27,699 bases of DNA from a virus: positions 1 through 27,699 of IMG/VR virus record IMGVR_UViG_3300022919_000010; one strand, written 5' to 3'. Shown in pieces: positions 1 through 9,900 of the stretch. Below the pieces are notes generated by a model that saw nothing but the letters and a program-made list of their open reading frames with translations, did not search any database and was not told the DNA's origin. Position 1 is the stretch's first letter. Every line of letters begins with the position of its first letter. A program made the position numbers and the translations under genes.

Positions 1-2810
1 CTCAGGCTGAAATAGACGCATATTATAAATCTCAAAACTCTGGATCTGGAGGTGCTAATCCTGATGGGACGACTGTAAACGCAAGCAATTTAAGGCAAGC
101 AGAAGATACTATAGATGCTATAGATAGAGAAAGAATATCTATTAAACCATATACAGACGAAATAAATAAAAATTCCAAAGCTACCGAGTTCAACACAAAA
201 ACAAGAAAACTTTCAAATCTAGAATTAGAAAAAGAAAAAATAAGACTTGCTCAAAATGCAGCTGCTTTAAAAAATCTTGCAAAAGAACAAGTTGCTGAAA
301 AGGGCAGCTTAGACCAAAGAAGAGCTGCGTTAAATAGATTAAGAGTGACGTTCGACGGGCTTTCTGCTCAGGAAAGAAATTCTCCATTCGGGCAAAGACT
401 AGCCAAAACAATACCTCAGTTAAATAAACAAGTTTTAGATTTAGAGCAAGCCACAGGCAGATCAGGCAGGAATGTTGGTAATTATGGAAGTGCTTTTGAT
501 AAGGTAGCCGCAGGAGCAGGAAAAGCTTTTGGAGCGTTAAGATTTGTAGCTAACATACTTCCTGGGGTTGGTATAGCTGGATTAATTGCGTTTGCGGCTG
601 ACCCTATAATTGAATACATATCAAAACTAGATATTTTTGCTAAAAAAATTGATGAATTAAAAAGAAGGGCAGATCAAATAGATTCCGTTAAATTATTAGG
701 AACTCAAAACGCTCAATCAGAATTGATTACATTAAGATTATTATTTACCGAATACACTAATAATAATTTAAAGCTAGAAGAGAGAGAGAGAGCTTATAAA
801 CAATTACAGAACTTATACCCTGCATATTTTGGCAATCTAAAATTTGAAGAAAGCGCATCAATAAAAGCTAGGGAGGCTTATGACGCGCTTTCTAGTTCTA
901 TCTTAGCTACAGCCAGAGCAAGAGCCGCAAACGAGAAAATAAGCGAGATAGAAAAAACAAAACTTGATAATGAAACTAAGAGAATTCAGCTTGAAAGAGA
1001 AAACATAAAATCGCAAAGGGAATTAGCTAAAATACAAAAGGATTTAGACCAGGAATTCATAGAAGGAAGAACAAAAAGAGAAGTAGCCCTTGCGGACGGA
1101 GGAGGGCAACAGATTTCTACTGCTGAGGGCGCAGAAATTGCAAAGCAAAAGCAAAACCTAACAGATAGAAGAAAACTAATACTTGAAAACAATAAATTAA
1201 CCCAAGATCAAGCAAGAATAGAGAAATACGCAAGACAGCAAATGTCTTTAGGAGGAAATTTGACTGATATTCCAGATCCAAAAGATCCCAAAAAACCAAA
1301 AAAAGAACCTAAAGGCGTAGACCCAGCTATTCAGGCTAGAAAAGATGCCGCCGCTATAATTCAAGTTCAAATAGACGCATTAAAAGAGGCTCAGTCTTTG
1401 TATGATGAACAAGCAAATCAGCAGAATTTTAGCTTAGAAGGTAGGTTGAATGGGCTTAAAAACTATCAAGATGTATCACGAGAAATAATTGATCTGGAGG
1501 CAAAAAAAGAAATTGCCAGTAAAAAAGTTTCTTCAGAGGAAATACTTGCAATAGAGTCTGATTCACAGAAAAAACAAGTAGACTTATCTCTAAAAGGTGC
1601 CGACAGGGTAAATCAAATCACAAAAGAGGGGCTAAAAAGACTTAATGATATTCGTGTTGAGCAAAACATTAAGGATTTAGACTCAATCGATAGAAGAAGA
1701 GATGATGAAATATCCTCTTTAACTAATCTATACACAAAAGGGTTGATTAGCCAAGAAAATTTTAATTTTAGAAAAGAGGAAATTGAAAAAGCCTACACAG
1801 CCGAATACATTTCTTTGCAAATTGAGCAAACGGAAGCTTATATATCCAACCTAAAAGCGAGAGGGGAAAATACAGACACAGAAGAAACTAAGCTGGCCGC
1901 CATAAGGCTAAAATTTGCAAATCTAGCTGTTTCTGATGGTAAAGATGTTAATCAAAAATTAATTGACAAAGCAAAAGAGCGATTTGAAATTGAGAAACAA
2001 ATTGCTTTAGAATTATTTGATCTCACCAAAACATTAATAGGCAGAAGTTCTGAACTGAGGTTGAACGCACTTAAAGACGAGGCTTCGGCTGTAGAGGAAA
2101 AAAGAAATAAAGATATAGAGCAGGTCAATGATTCTGTAGCTACAGAAGAAGAAAAAGCAAATAGTATAGCGATTATAAATGCTCGAGCCGATTCGCAACA
2201 AAAAGCAATAGATGAAAGAGTAAGGCAAGAAAAAATTAAACAAGCTAAAGCGGAAAAAGCAGCTGCAATTGCTCAGGCTTTAATAAACGGAGCTTTAGCC
2301 ATGACTAAAGTTGCTGCTCAAACAGGAGTTTTGTCTTTCGCCTTTAGTCCTTTGATAGCGGCTTTAACAGCCGTTCAAATTGCAACAATTATCGCTCAGC
2401 CAATCCCAAAATATAAAGGAGGTAAAGGTAAAGGCGATAACTACTCTGGTTCTGCATGGGTTGGTGATGGCGGAATGAGTGAACTTGTTATTGAGCCAAA
2501 TGGTTCAATGTGGGTAACACCAAGTACGCCAACATTAACAAATGTAAGTGCAGGAACCGAAATTATTTCGGGGCCAGATTTTAAAAGGATGTTAGCTAAG
2601 CCAAATTTAGATACTGCTTCGGGTGGTTCGTCGATTGATTTATCTTTATTGGTTAAAGAACAAAGAAAAAGCACTGATACAATGGTTAAAGCGTTTAAAT
2701 CTCAATCAATAAACAGCACTATTTTAACCGAAAAAGGATTAATTCGGAATCGCTCAACAGTTGGCAAAATATCAGAACACATAGGCAAACAATTTGGCCG
2801 TAGATTTTAA
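1..2810 (+). CDS. Tail tape measure protein (5' partial)
   Basis: The reading frame is open from the first full codon at position 3 to the TAA at 2810, giving about 935 visible residues. A GTG at 345 is an internal codon and not the start; the true start lies left of the window. The protein is Lys/Glu/Ala-rich and largely coiled coil. It has hydrophobic stretches encoded near 520-630 (FGALRFVANILPGVGIAGLI) and 2240-2400, and a Gly-rich C-terminal segment encoded at 2410-2570 (GKGKGDNYSGSAWVGDGGMS, then ELVIEPNG), a pattern typical of tape measure C-termini. Tape measures set tail length and pass through the tail tube during DNA ejection. A tail protein gene follows 12 nt downstream, as expected in a siphovirus tail cluster. 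The assignment is by architecture and context, not by a search. Confidence 0.88.
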   Translation, partial: QAEIDAYYKSQNSGSGGANPDGTTVNASNLRQAEDTIDAIDRERISIKPYTDEINKNSKATEFNTKTRKLSNLELEKEKIRLAQNAAALKNLAKEQVAEKGSLDQRRAALNRLRVTFDGLSAQERNSPFGQRLAKTIPQLNKQVLDLEQATGRSGRNVGNYGSAFDKVAAGAGKAFGALRFVANILPGVGIAGLIAFAADPIIEYISKLDIFAKKIDELKRRADQIDSVKLLGTQNAQSELITLRLLFTEYTNNNLKLEERERAYKQLQNLYPAYFGNLKFEESASIKAREAYDALSSSILATARARAANEKISEIEKTKLDNETKRIQLERENIKSQRELAKIQKDLDQEFIEGRTKREVALADGGGQQISTAEGAEIAKQKQNLTDRRKLILENNKLTQDQARIEKYARQQMSLGGNLTDIPDPKDPKKPKKEPKGVDPAIQARKDAAAIIQVQIDALKEAQSLYDEQANQQNFSLEGRLNGLKNYQDVSREIIDLEAKKEIASKKVSSEEILAIESDSQKKQVDLSLKGADRVNQITKEGLKRLNDIRVEQNIKDLDSIDRRRDDEISSLTNLYTKGLISQENFNFRKEEIEKAYTAEYISLQIEQTEAYISNLKARGENTDTEETKLAAIRLKFANLAVSDGKDVNQKLIDKAKERFEIEKQIALELFDLTKTLIGRSSELRLNALKDEASAVEEKRNKDIEQVNDSVATEEEKANSIAIINARADSQQKAIDERVRQEKIKQAKAEKAAAIAQALINGALAMTKVAAQTGVLSFAFSPLIAALTAVQIATIIAQPIPKYKGGKGKGDNYSGSAWVGDGGMSELVIEPNGSMWVTPSTPTLTNVSAGTEIISGPDFKRMLAKPNLDTASGGSSIDLSLLVKEQRKSTDTMVKAFKSQSINSTILTEKGLIRNRSTVGKISEHIGKQFGRRF

Positions 2811-2819
2811 TTATATTTG
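2793..2819 (+). promoter_or_regulatory. Possible Bacteroidetes-type promoter, very short leader
   Basis: TATATTTG (2812-2819) fits the Bacteroidetes -7 consensus TAnnTTTG and ends 3 nt before the ATG at 2823. An upstream TTTG (2793-2796) is 15 nt away, shorter than the usual 17-22, so this is a weak call. If active it would give a leaderless transcript of the next gene. Confidence 0.35.
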
Positions 2820-2822
2820 AAC

Positions 2823-4895
2823 ATGGCAGATTTGTTACCAGAAAATGAGTTTCGATATTTCTTAACATATAAAAATGTTAGAACGCAGTTTTATGCTGCT
2901 CCTGAAGATTGGGATAAAGACACGATAGGGAAATTTGCAAGGGATATTGAAACGGCTGGAATAATGCGAACTTTAAGCTTACCTATTAGCTTTGTTTTAG
3001 ATGGCTATAATATCGTTAAACAGGCATTTATAAATGATGGATATGAAGCAGAAGTATTTTTTGAGTGCGAACAATTAGAGCATGCAACATTTATTTATAG
3101 ACCTCGTTTTTCATCTGATTTAGATTTTAGTCAATATAAAGATACTGGGATTCGGGCAAATGTTATGCTTTTAGAATCTGGTGTTTCGGCTACTTTAAGG
3201 GCAAAGGAAGATACTAAATATGAATACCCTTTAACGGGATTGGATGTTGTAAATATTCGTATTCCAGGCGTTGTGTTTAATGAGAAAGCAGATTTTATAT
3301 TTACAAATGAGGGCGAATCAGATAGGTTTATGAATGCCATTGATTTAGTAAATAACGATACTAATTCTGGCTTTGTAGATGTTCAAAACGTAGAGCAACA
3401 AGAAAACATAACGGATGAAAGTATTTTTACTACATCTGAAAATTGGTTTGTAAAAGGAAACAGACCAACTGGCGTGCCTATAAAAATAAAAGGCAACATA
3501 AAAGTAGATGCATATAGGCCGCCTTTAGGCGATCATGGAAATGACTTTGCTGTTTTGTTAAAAGATAATTCTGGAGCAACAATACAAACGATTTTTCAAT
3601 CTCCTAGCTTAAATATTAATCAGCATTATATTTATGACATTCCTTTTGATATTGATATAAATTTAGCATTAGATCAAAAGCTATTTTTCTATATTCGTAC
3701 TGACGTTATTCCTTCTGATTTAAAGGTTACAGTAACCGATGGCGATTTGAATATAAGTTATACTCAGGTTTCTGACCCATCAAACTGTAAAGGTGTTAGA
3801 ATTGAAGATTTATTTAAAAGAATTGCAAGGCGAATCGTTCCGCAACAAGCGGTTGACAGCTACTTATTGCGTAATCAATGGAACGGTTTAATTATTACTT
3901 GCGGCAATGCTATACGCGAGCTTGCTGATGCGGCAATACAAACTACTTTAGCCGACTTCTTTAAAACGTGCAACGCTTTAGAATCGGCAGGAATGGGGTT
4001 TGATACAGGCATTTTAAGACTAGAACAAAGACCTTTTTTCTTTAGGCCATATAAAATTGAAACATTGACAGGAGTTAAGTCTTGCGAGTTTAGCGTTTGG
4101 AATGAGGCTTTATTTAATGCTGTTTCCGTTGGTTATAATGACGGAAACACCGACGATACAGATGGTCAATATGAATATAATTCAAAACAAGAATGGGATT
4201 TGCCTATTGTTAGAGTTCAAAGGAAAGAAGATTGGGTTTCTCCATACAGAGCCGATCAATACGGAATAGAAAAACTTCGTGTTGACTTTATTAAAAAAAC
4301 AAATGATACATCAAGCGATAATGATGTGTTTATGTTTGATTGCGAATTTGATGGGACAAACTGGAATCCGATTAAAGGAAGTTCCACGAGTTACATTAGT
4401 GTTTCTGGGATGTCAAGCGCAGCCGCTAATTTAGCCGCTTATAACCTAAGATTAACGCCAAAGGAAAACCTATTAAGGCACGATAGCTATTTATCATCTA
4501 TGCTTTTTTGGTACAATAGTAGATATATTGAATTTGCATCTGCCGAAAAGAATAAAGATTTAGAATTTGTAAGAAGTGGTCAAGGAATTGCGTCAAACTT
4601 TCAACTTAAACAGTCTCAATCAATACCTGTAGCCTCGTTAAATGGTTTATATTTTCAGCCTGTTGTTGCTACCTTGCAATGCAAATTGCCATTGCTTTTC
4701 ATGAGTAAAATGGACGCAAATTCATTTGGTTATTTAGAGTGGGAATGGCAAGGTGATATTTATCAAGGCTATATTTTGGAATTAGATGTAGATTTGGCAA
4801 GAAATACGGAAAGGGAAGTTAAGTTGCTGTTGACGGATAAGCCGTCTACCGTTGCGCTACCTCCAGTTGCTGCCCCATTGCCTCCTCCTCCTTAG
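2823..4895 (+). CDS. Large tail/baseplate structural protein
   Basis: A 690-residue protein directly after the tape measure. ATG 2823 is preferred over an in-frame TTG at 2817, because the TTG lies inside a promoter-like TATATTTG. The protein is beta-rich with many aromatic residues. It has a central helical patch (EDLFKRIARRIVPQQAVDSY, around residue 330) and a C-terminus made of a proline tail (PPVAAPLPPPP). I see no enzymatic motif. By position, just after the tape measure and before fibre genes, it is most likely a distal tail or tail-associated (baseplate hub) protein that joins the tube to the fibres. I do not recognise a named family, so the exact role within the tail tip is inferred from gene order only. 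No signal peptide is present. Confidence 0.68.
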   Translation: MADLLPENEFRYFLTYKNVRTQFYAAPEDWDKDTIGKFARDIETAGIMRTLSLPISFVLDGYNIVKQAFINDGYEAEVFFECEQLEHATFIYRPRFSSDLDFSQYKDTGIRANVMLLESGVSATLRAKEDTKYEYPLTGLDVVNIRIPGVVFNEKADFIFTNEGESDRFMNAIDLVNNDTNSGFVDVQNVEQQENITDESIFTTSENWFVKGNRPTGVPIKIKGNIKVDAYRPPLGDHGNDFAVLLKDNSGATIQTIFQSPSLNINQHYIYDIPFDIDINLALDQKLFFYIRTDVIPSDLKVTVTDGDLNISYTQVSDPSNCKGVRIEDLFKRIARRIVPQQAVDSYLLRNQWNGLIITCGNAIRELADAAIQTTLADFFKTCNALESAGMGFDTGILRLEQRPFFFRPYKIETLTGVKSCEFSVWNEALFNAVSVGYNDGNTDDTDGQYEYNSKQEWDLPIVRVQRKEDWVSPYRADQYGIEKLRVDFIKKTNDTSSDNDVFMFDCEFDGTNWNPIKGSSTSYISVSGMSSAAANLAAYNLRLTPKENLLRHDSYLSSMLFWYNSRYIEFASAEKNKDLEFVRSGQGIASNFQLKQSQSIPVASLNGLYFQPVVATLQCKLPLLFMSKMDANSFGYLEWEWQGDIYQGYILELDVDLARNTEREVKLLLTDKPSTVALPPVAAPLPPPP

Positions 4896-4938
4896 ATAGG
4901 GTATTTTTGAGACTGGAACTATAAATAATAAAATTTAC

Positions 4939-4946
4939 TATATTTG
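4939..4946 (+). promoter_or_regulatory. TAnnTTTG -7 box before fibre gene
   Basis: TATATTTG lies 5 nt before the ATG at 4952, in the 56-nt gap after the previous gene. No well-spaced TTTG/TTG -33 element is visible. The box-to-start distance would put the transcription start at or next to the start codon. Confidence 0.4.
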
Positions 4947-4951
4947 AAACA

Positions 4952-6568
4952 ATGATACAGATATCAAAACTCAACCCTGTTAGATTCATTGACACTACGG
5001 ATATTAACGCAGGGTTTGACGGCAATTTTAACCTGTATCAAACGCCTAATTATACTGATCCTAAATGTTATTTGCAAAAATGGGCCCAAAGTGATACTTT
5101 AAAATTACAGGTAGTTGCCGATGTTGCGCCATCCGATGTTGAAATTCGGGATATTGATAACAAATTAATCGATACAATTAATTGGGCTGCATCAACTTTG
5201 GTTCTTAGTAATTTTCCTACATTAACTATTTACGAGCTTCAATATCAATTCTCTGCTTGTCCTGTAGGTAAATATCAACTATACTTTGATGATTTTATTT
5301 CCGAGCCAATTTGCGTTCAAGTAGATCAGCCAAAAACTATTCTTTTAAAGTACAAAAATTCAGAAAACAACTACAATACTGTTTTCGATACAGGTATTGA
5401 GTTTGAATTTAGAATAGAATCTGAGATAAAAGATTATAAACCAAAGAACGACAGGGAAGTTTACAACGATCAAAAACAAAACCTTACTCAACTATTTTCG
5501 GTTGCGTATAGTCAATTTACATTTGTTGTCGGCGGTCAAAGAGGTGTAGCAAGATGGGCTTTGGATAAGGTTAATCAGATACAGCAATGCGATCAAGTAA
5601 CTTATGATGGAATATTTTACCAGCCTATTGCGGATGCAGAATTTGAAGTAATACAACCCGAATTTTACGACCTTTTAGGCGCGACAGTAGATATTCAGCC
5701 AAAAGATAATAATTTTAGTAAATTTGTAACACAGCCCGTAAATTCGGGCGTAACATTTACGCCAGTGCAAAAAGTAACTCCATTTTCAAGCGGTTCTGGA
5801 AATCAAACGATTTCGGGCGTATTTAAAAACCTATCGTTTTTAGAGCATCTACTTATTTATAAAACGGGCGCAAATTACCTTTTAAATATTGGCACAACTC
5901 CAGGCGGCAATGAAATAATGGCTAATGCTAATATTAACCAGCCTGAAAATGTTTTAGAAGTTGACTGGCCTTTTACTTCTACGCAAGATGTTTACCTTAC
6001 AGGCGCAGGGTTAAATTATAATTTAATGTATGCTTTATGGAAACAGGTAGACGAGCCGCCAATAAATATAGGAAGCGGAACACCAGCACCGCCAGTAGGC
6101 AAAGGAGCTAAAATGTTTTTCGAGGAATTAAATGCAGGAGATTTAGCTTTAGCTTTTAATTTAGCGACAGGATTAGGATTAGCAAATACTGATTGGGCTG
6201 ATTGGTGTTTAGCAGGAACAAACGGAACGCAAGATATGTCAGGACGTTTACCTATCGGATGGGATGGAGCAGACCCGATAACAATAGGAACGCCAACAGG
6301 TAGCGCAACTTTACTAATCGCTAAAACTAATTTACCAGCGGAGGGAATAGCTACATTATCGCCAACAGTAAACACAAGCCCTGGCGATCTTCCCGACGCA
6401 AATAGCTCAGTAGCAAGAGCAGGCAGCAATAACGGTGCATTCGCTTATGAATTAAGAAAAGGATCAGGAGCTGCTAATTTAGGTAAGTCTGCTAATTTGG
6501 GAGATGGTACGCCGCTTGCAAACAATCCTTTATCAAGAGTTTGTGTTTACGTTATAAAAATAAACTAA
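4952..6568 (+). CDS. Tail fibre/collar-like protein
   Basis: A 538-residue protein. Residues 1-250 are beta-rich. The C-terminal ~150 residues hold a collar/fibre-type domain: MFFEELNAGDLALAFNLATG, then WADWCLAGTNGTQDMSGRLP, and an ending NPLSRVCVYVIKIN. The pattern 'W..WCLA-GTNGT-D-GR-P-G' is common at the ends of phage fibre and collar proteins, where it forms the receptor-facing tip. A small loop with PAPPVGKG separates the two halves. There is no signal peptide, unlike the three fibre genes further on. The gene overlaps the next by one nucleotide (TAATG), so the two are probably translationally coupled. Its likely role is adsorption or attachment in the tail tip; host receptor unknown. 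Confidence 0.75.
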   Translation: MIQISKLNPVRFIDTTDINAGFDGNFNLYQTPNYTDPKCYLQKWAQSDTLKLQVVADVAPSDVEIRDIDNKLIDTINWAASTLVLSNFPTLTIYELQYQFSACPVGKYQLYFDDFISEPICVQVDQPKTILLKYKNSENNYNTVFDTGIEFEFRIESEIKDYKPKNDREVYNDQKQNLTQLFSVAYSQFTFVVGGQRGVARWALDKVNQIQQCDQVTYDGIFYQPIADAEFEVIQPEFYDLLGATVDIQPKDNNFSKFVTQPVNSGVTFTPVQKVTPFSSGSGNQTISGVFKNLSFLEHLLIYKTGANYLLNIGTTPGGNEIMANANINQPENVLEVDWPFTSTQDVYLTGAGLNYNLMYALWKQVDEPPINIGSGTPAPPVGKGAKMFFEELNAGDLALAFNLATGLGLANTDWADWCLAGTNGTQDMSGRLPIGWDGADPITIGTPTGSATLLIAKTNLPAEGIATLSPTVNTSPGDLPDANSSVARAGSNNGAFAYELRKGSGAANLGKSANLGDGTPLANNPLSRVCVYVIKIN

Positions 6569-6978
6569 TGGCAAACAGAGACGAAATACTAAGAGAATTA
6601 AAGGTAGAGGAAATTTGCCACCCTCTTGGCGATGCGGCTAATCCAGAGGATATGTCTGTCAACTACGGTAAATTCAAATACAATCAACCTAACAATTTTA
6701 CAGACCCCAGAGATATACCAGATTTGGGAGAAGTAATGTATCAAATCGGATTATCTGGGGGATTAACTAAAAAAATCATAAACAAGTTAGGTTCTGATGT
6801 TGATGGTTCGGGAAATTTAGATTTGAGTTTAGAAACAGGAATACCAGCAAACGCAAATTATACAGTTTACATAAATGGATATGCTGGATTACAGGCTATT
6901 GGTTACGATGAAAACGGTATGATAATGGGCGGATTTGGAGTTTCGCCAACTGATACGATAAAAATAATATTCATATAA
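6568..6978 (+). CDS. Small tail-region hypothetical protein
   Basis: A 136-residue protein. ATG 6568 overlaps the upstream stop codon (TAATG); an earlier in-frame start at 6541 would lie well inside the upstream gene and is less likely. The sequence begins MANRDEILRELKVEEICHPL, continues with a polar middle, and ends in a short beta-like segment (GMIMGGFGVSPTDTIKIIFI). It also overlaps the downstream fibre gene by one nucleotide. I recognise no domain. Its place between two fibre genes and its coupled translation suggest an adaptor or minor virion protein, or a fibre assembly partner; that is inference from context. Confidence 0.6.
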   Translation: MANRDEILRELKVEEICHPLGDAANPEDMSVNYGKFKYNQPNNFTDPRDIPDLGEVMYQIGLSGGLTKKIINKLGSDVDGSGNLDLSLETGIPANANYTVYINGYAGLQAIGYDENGMIMGGFGVSPTDTIKIIFI

Positions 6979-9900
6979 TGAAAAGATTAATAACCATACT
7001 TTTACTCGCAATAAGCGGCTTTGCTTCGGCTCAAACCTACCAATTGAATTATCCAGACATTCGTATTGGCAATTCAAATACAGGTAAAATAGTTTTAAGG
7101 GGCTCAAATGTTCAGTTTCCTTTTTTGGCTTTAGGATCAATTACAGACAGCGTAGTTACTATTGATAATGGTGTTTTTAAAAAGGTTCCTCGTTCACAAT
7201 TTAGTGGCGGCGGAGGTGGCGCGGTTTCATCTGTATTCGGTAGAACAGGAGCGGTAACTGCTCAATCATCAGATTACGACCCGTTTTATCCTTTATTAGT
7301 CGGAACTTACAACAATCCAACATGGATAAACACTTTGGCTTATTCAAAAATTACGGGCGTTCCTGCGTTTATTACAACTGAAACCGATCCTGTTTGGAGT
7401 GGTGTATCTGCAAGTTACAGAACGAAAACACAAAATGATGGACTGTATTATCCATTAACAGGAAACCCATCGGGTTTTTTAACAAGCTTTACGGAGTTAG
7501 ATCCAACTGTTCCTGCGTACGCTAAAACATTAACAGCTTTTAGTGTTATAAAACCATCTACAGATGTTTTATATGAACCGATAATTGCCTCAGGCAGTGC
7601 GACACAGTATATTAAAGGGAACAAAACATTAGGAACTTTTCAAACGGATGTAAGTGCTAATACTGATGTAGCAGCAAATACAGCAGCAAGACACAGTGCT
7701 GTAACTATTGGAACAGCAAATGGTCTTTCGTTAGCTGGACAAGTCCTTTCTATAGGTTTATCATCTAGTGGCGTTAATGGTGCATTAAGTGGTTCTGATT
7801 GGAATACTTTTAACTCAAAACAAAATCAATTAGTTTTAACAACATTAGGAACAAGCGGAACAGCGAGCTTAATTGGGAATACTTTAAACATACCTAATTA
7901 TGCAACAGGTGGTGGCGCAGGAAGTTCAGCTTTAAGGGTTCCAGTTACTTTGGCATCGGGAGCAACTGTTATACCAATTACTTGGGCTACATATTCGGCA
8001 ACATACGGTGCAAGCCCTACAGATTTGAGCTTAATTGAACTATCATCGACAGGCGACAGGCAAGTATTTACAAATTGGTATTCAGATGATAATGGGGTTA
8101 CTTATAAATTTGATGTGGCACCCGAAACGGGTAGTAGAAATTTTGTTGTTGTAATATCGGGAGGAAGCATGGTTTCTTCGGGTAATGTTACAAGCGTTAC
8201 CAGTGCCAACGGAGATATAAGCGTGACTAATTCCAGTACCACTCCTGTATTAACATTAAATAGCGGCACAGGAGCAAATCAGATTGTTAAAAGGAACGGA
8301 AGCGGCGTAATAGCAGATTTAGCTCCTTATGCCTTAGATGTTAATGTTTTACATAAAACAGGTAACGAAACTGCCACAGGTATTAAAACGCTTCAAAGAA
8401 TCATAGTAGGTTCCGCGACGACTTCTGAAAAAATAGAAACAGATGGGTATGTGAAAGCTGTTGGTTTTGCCACGCTTGCGGGTACATCATCCGATTTGTT
8501 AACCGCGGATGGAGGAATTACTACTAGCGGAAACTTCCTGCACACTACTGGAAATGAATCGAAAACTGGAAACCTAGATTTAGATGGGTTTTTCACCGCT
8601 AAAAGAATCGGTATCGACGTAAGCAGTTTCTCTGATGCATTAACAGTTAACGGAAACAGTAGGTTTGGAATTTCAACAGCAGCAAACGTTTTAGTGGATG
8701 TACAAGGTTCAACTGGAAATAATAAGCTTATATCTAAAAGAAACGGGGTAGAAGAAGGATTAGAAATCGATGCATCAACAGTAAGAGTAAAACAGATATC
8801 TGTAGGGCGTGATCCTCTTGGTATTATGGGTACTTTTGAGGGTACAATCACTAACGGAAACAATCTAGACGGGATTATCGTTACTACTAAAACTGCTGCT
8901 ACATCAAGTGGTTATTATGATGTATTTGGTATATCGTCACAAACAACTGATCAGAACATCCCATCTGGTGTATATGATACTGGTTTGAGGGTAGCCATTA
9001 CTGGCGATGCATATTCGCAAGCGAACACATTTGCAGGCAGATTAGGCACACAAATCGGATTAAGAGGTCGAGCTGGTTTTGGGGGAAATACAGGAGGCCA
9101 AACAGGAGCGATAGTTGATAATGCGATAGGAGTTTTAGCGGAAATAAGAAACGAAACACCTAACGTAACAATCGGGAATGCTTATGGAATTAAGATCGCC
9201 AGTTTAGCCTCTAATGCAGGAAATATAACAAATCTATACGGACTATACCAAGAAGATGTTAATGCTAAAAACTTCTTTGCAGGAGATGTTGAAGGTAAAT
9301 CTTTTAAAAAAACAGGCGGCACTTCTCTACAGTTTTTAAAGGCTGATGGTTCTGTAGACAATAGTACATATTTGTCGTCAGCGGCAATAACCACAGGACA
9401 AACAATAGGGGCAAACACTACTGGTTCGGCAGCAACATTAGGCACAACAAGATCGATTTGGGGGCAAAATTTTAATGGCGCAACAAACGTTAGCGGTGCT
9501 TTATCAGGAGCAACAACAATAAATGCCAGCGGGATTATTACAGGCTCATCATTCACTGGCGCAGGAACAGGACTTACTGGAACTGCATCTAGTTTAGTAT
9601 CGGGAAATGCAACAAAATTGTCAACCCCAAGATCAATAGGTACAACAGGTATAACGTCAACTCCTGCATCATTTGATGGAAGCACAAATGTAAATATTGC
9701 TGTTACTGATGTGCCTGGATCGATTGTTAGTGGCAACATTTCAGGCTCGGCTACTGGAACAAGCTTAAATCAAGTTTTAGCAGCAGGAAACATCTTTACA
9801 AGAAGTTCCAGCGGAACAACTGGCAGTCCAGTATTTGAAGATATCATAAGGTATGGCGTTGATGGCTCTAGTGTTTCAAAAATAAGAGGGATAAATAGTT

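Noticed and set aside
345-347. GTG as start of the tape measure gene
   Set aside because: The frame is open upstream to the window edge with matching protein character, so the gene is 5' truncated by the window, not started here.
6016-6429. A 137-codon - strand frame under the collar-like fibre
   Set aside because: Antisense shadow of a strongly supported fibre domain; no start signal or domain.
8393-9739. Two long - strand frames (8393-8863 and 9182-9739) under the long fibre gene
   Set aside because: Low-complexity Pro/Val/Ala sequence produced by the Ser/Thr/Gly-rich fibre codons on the other strand.
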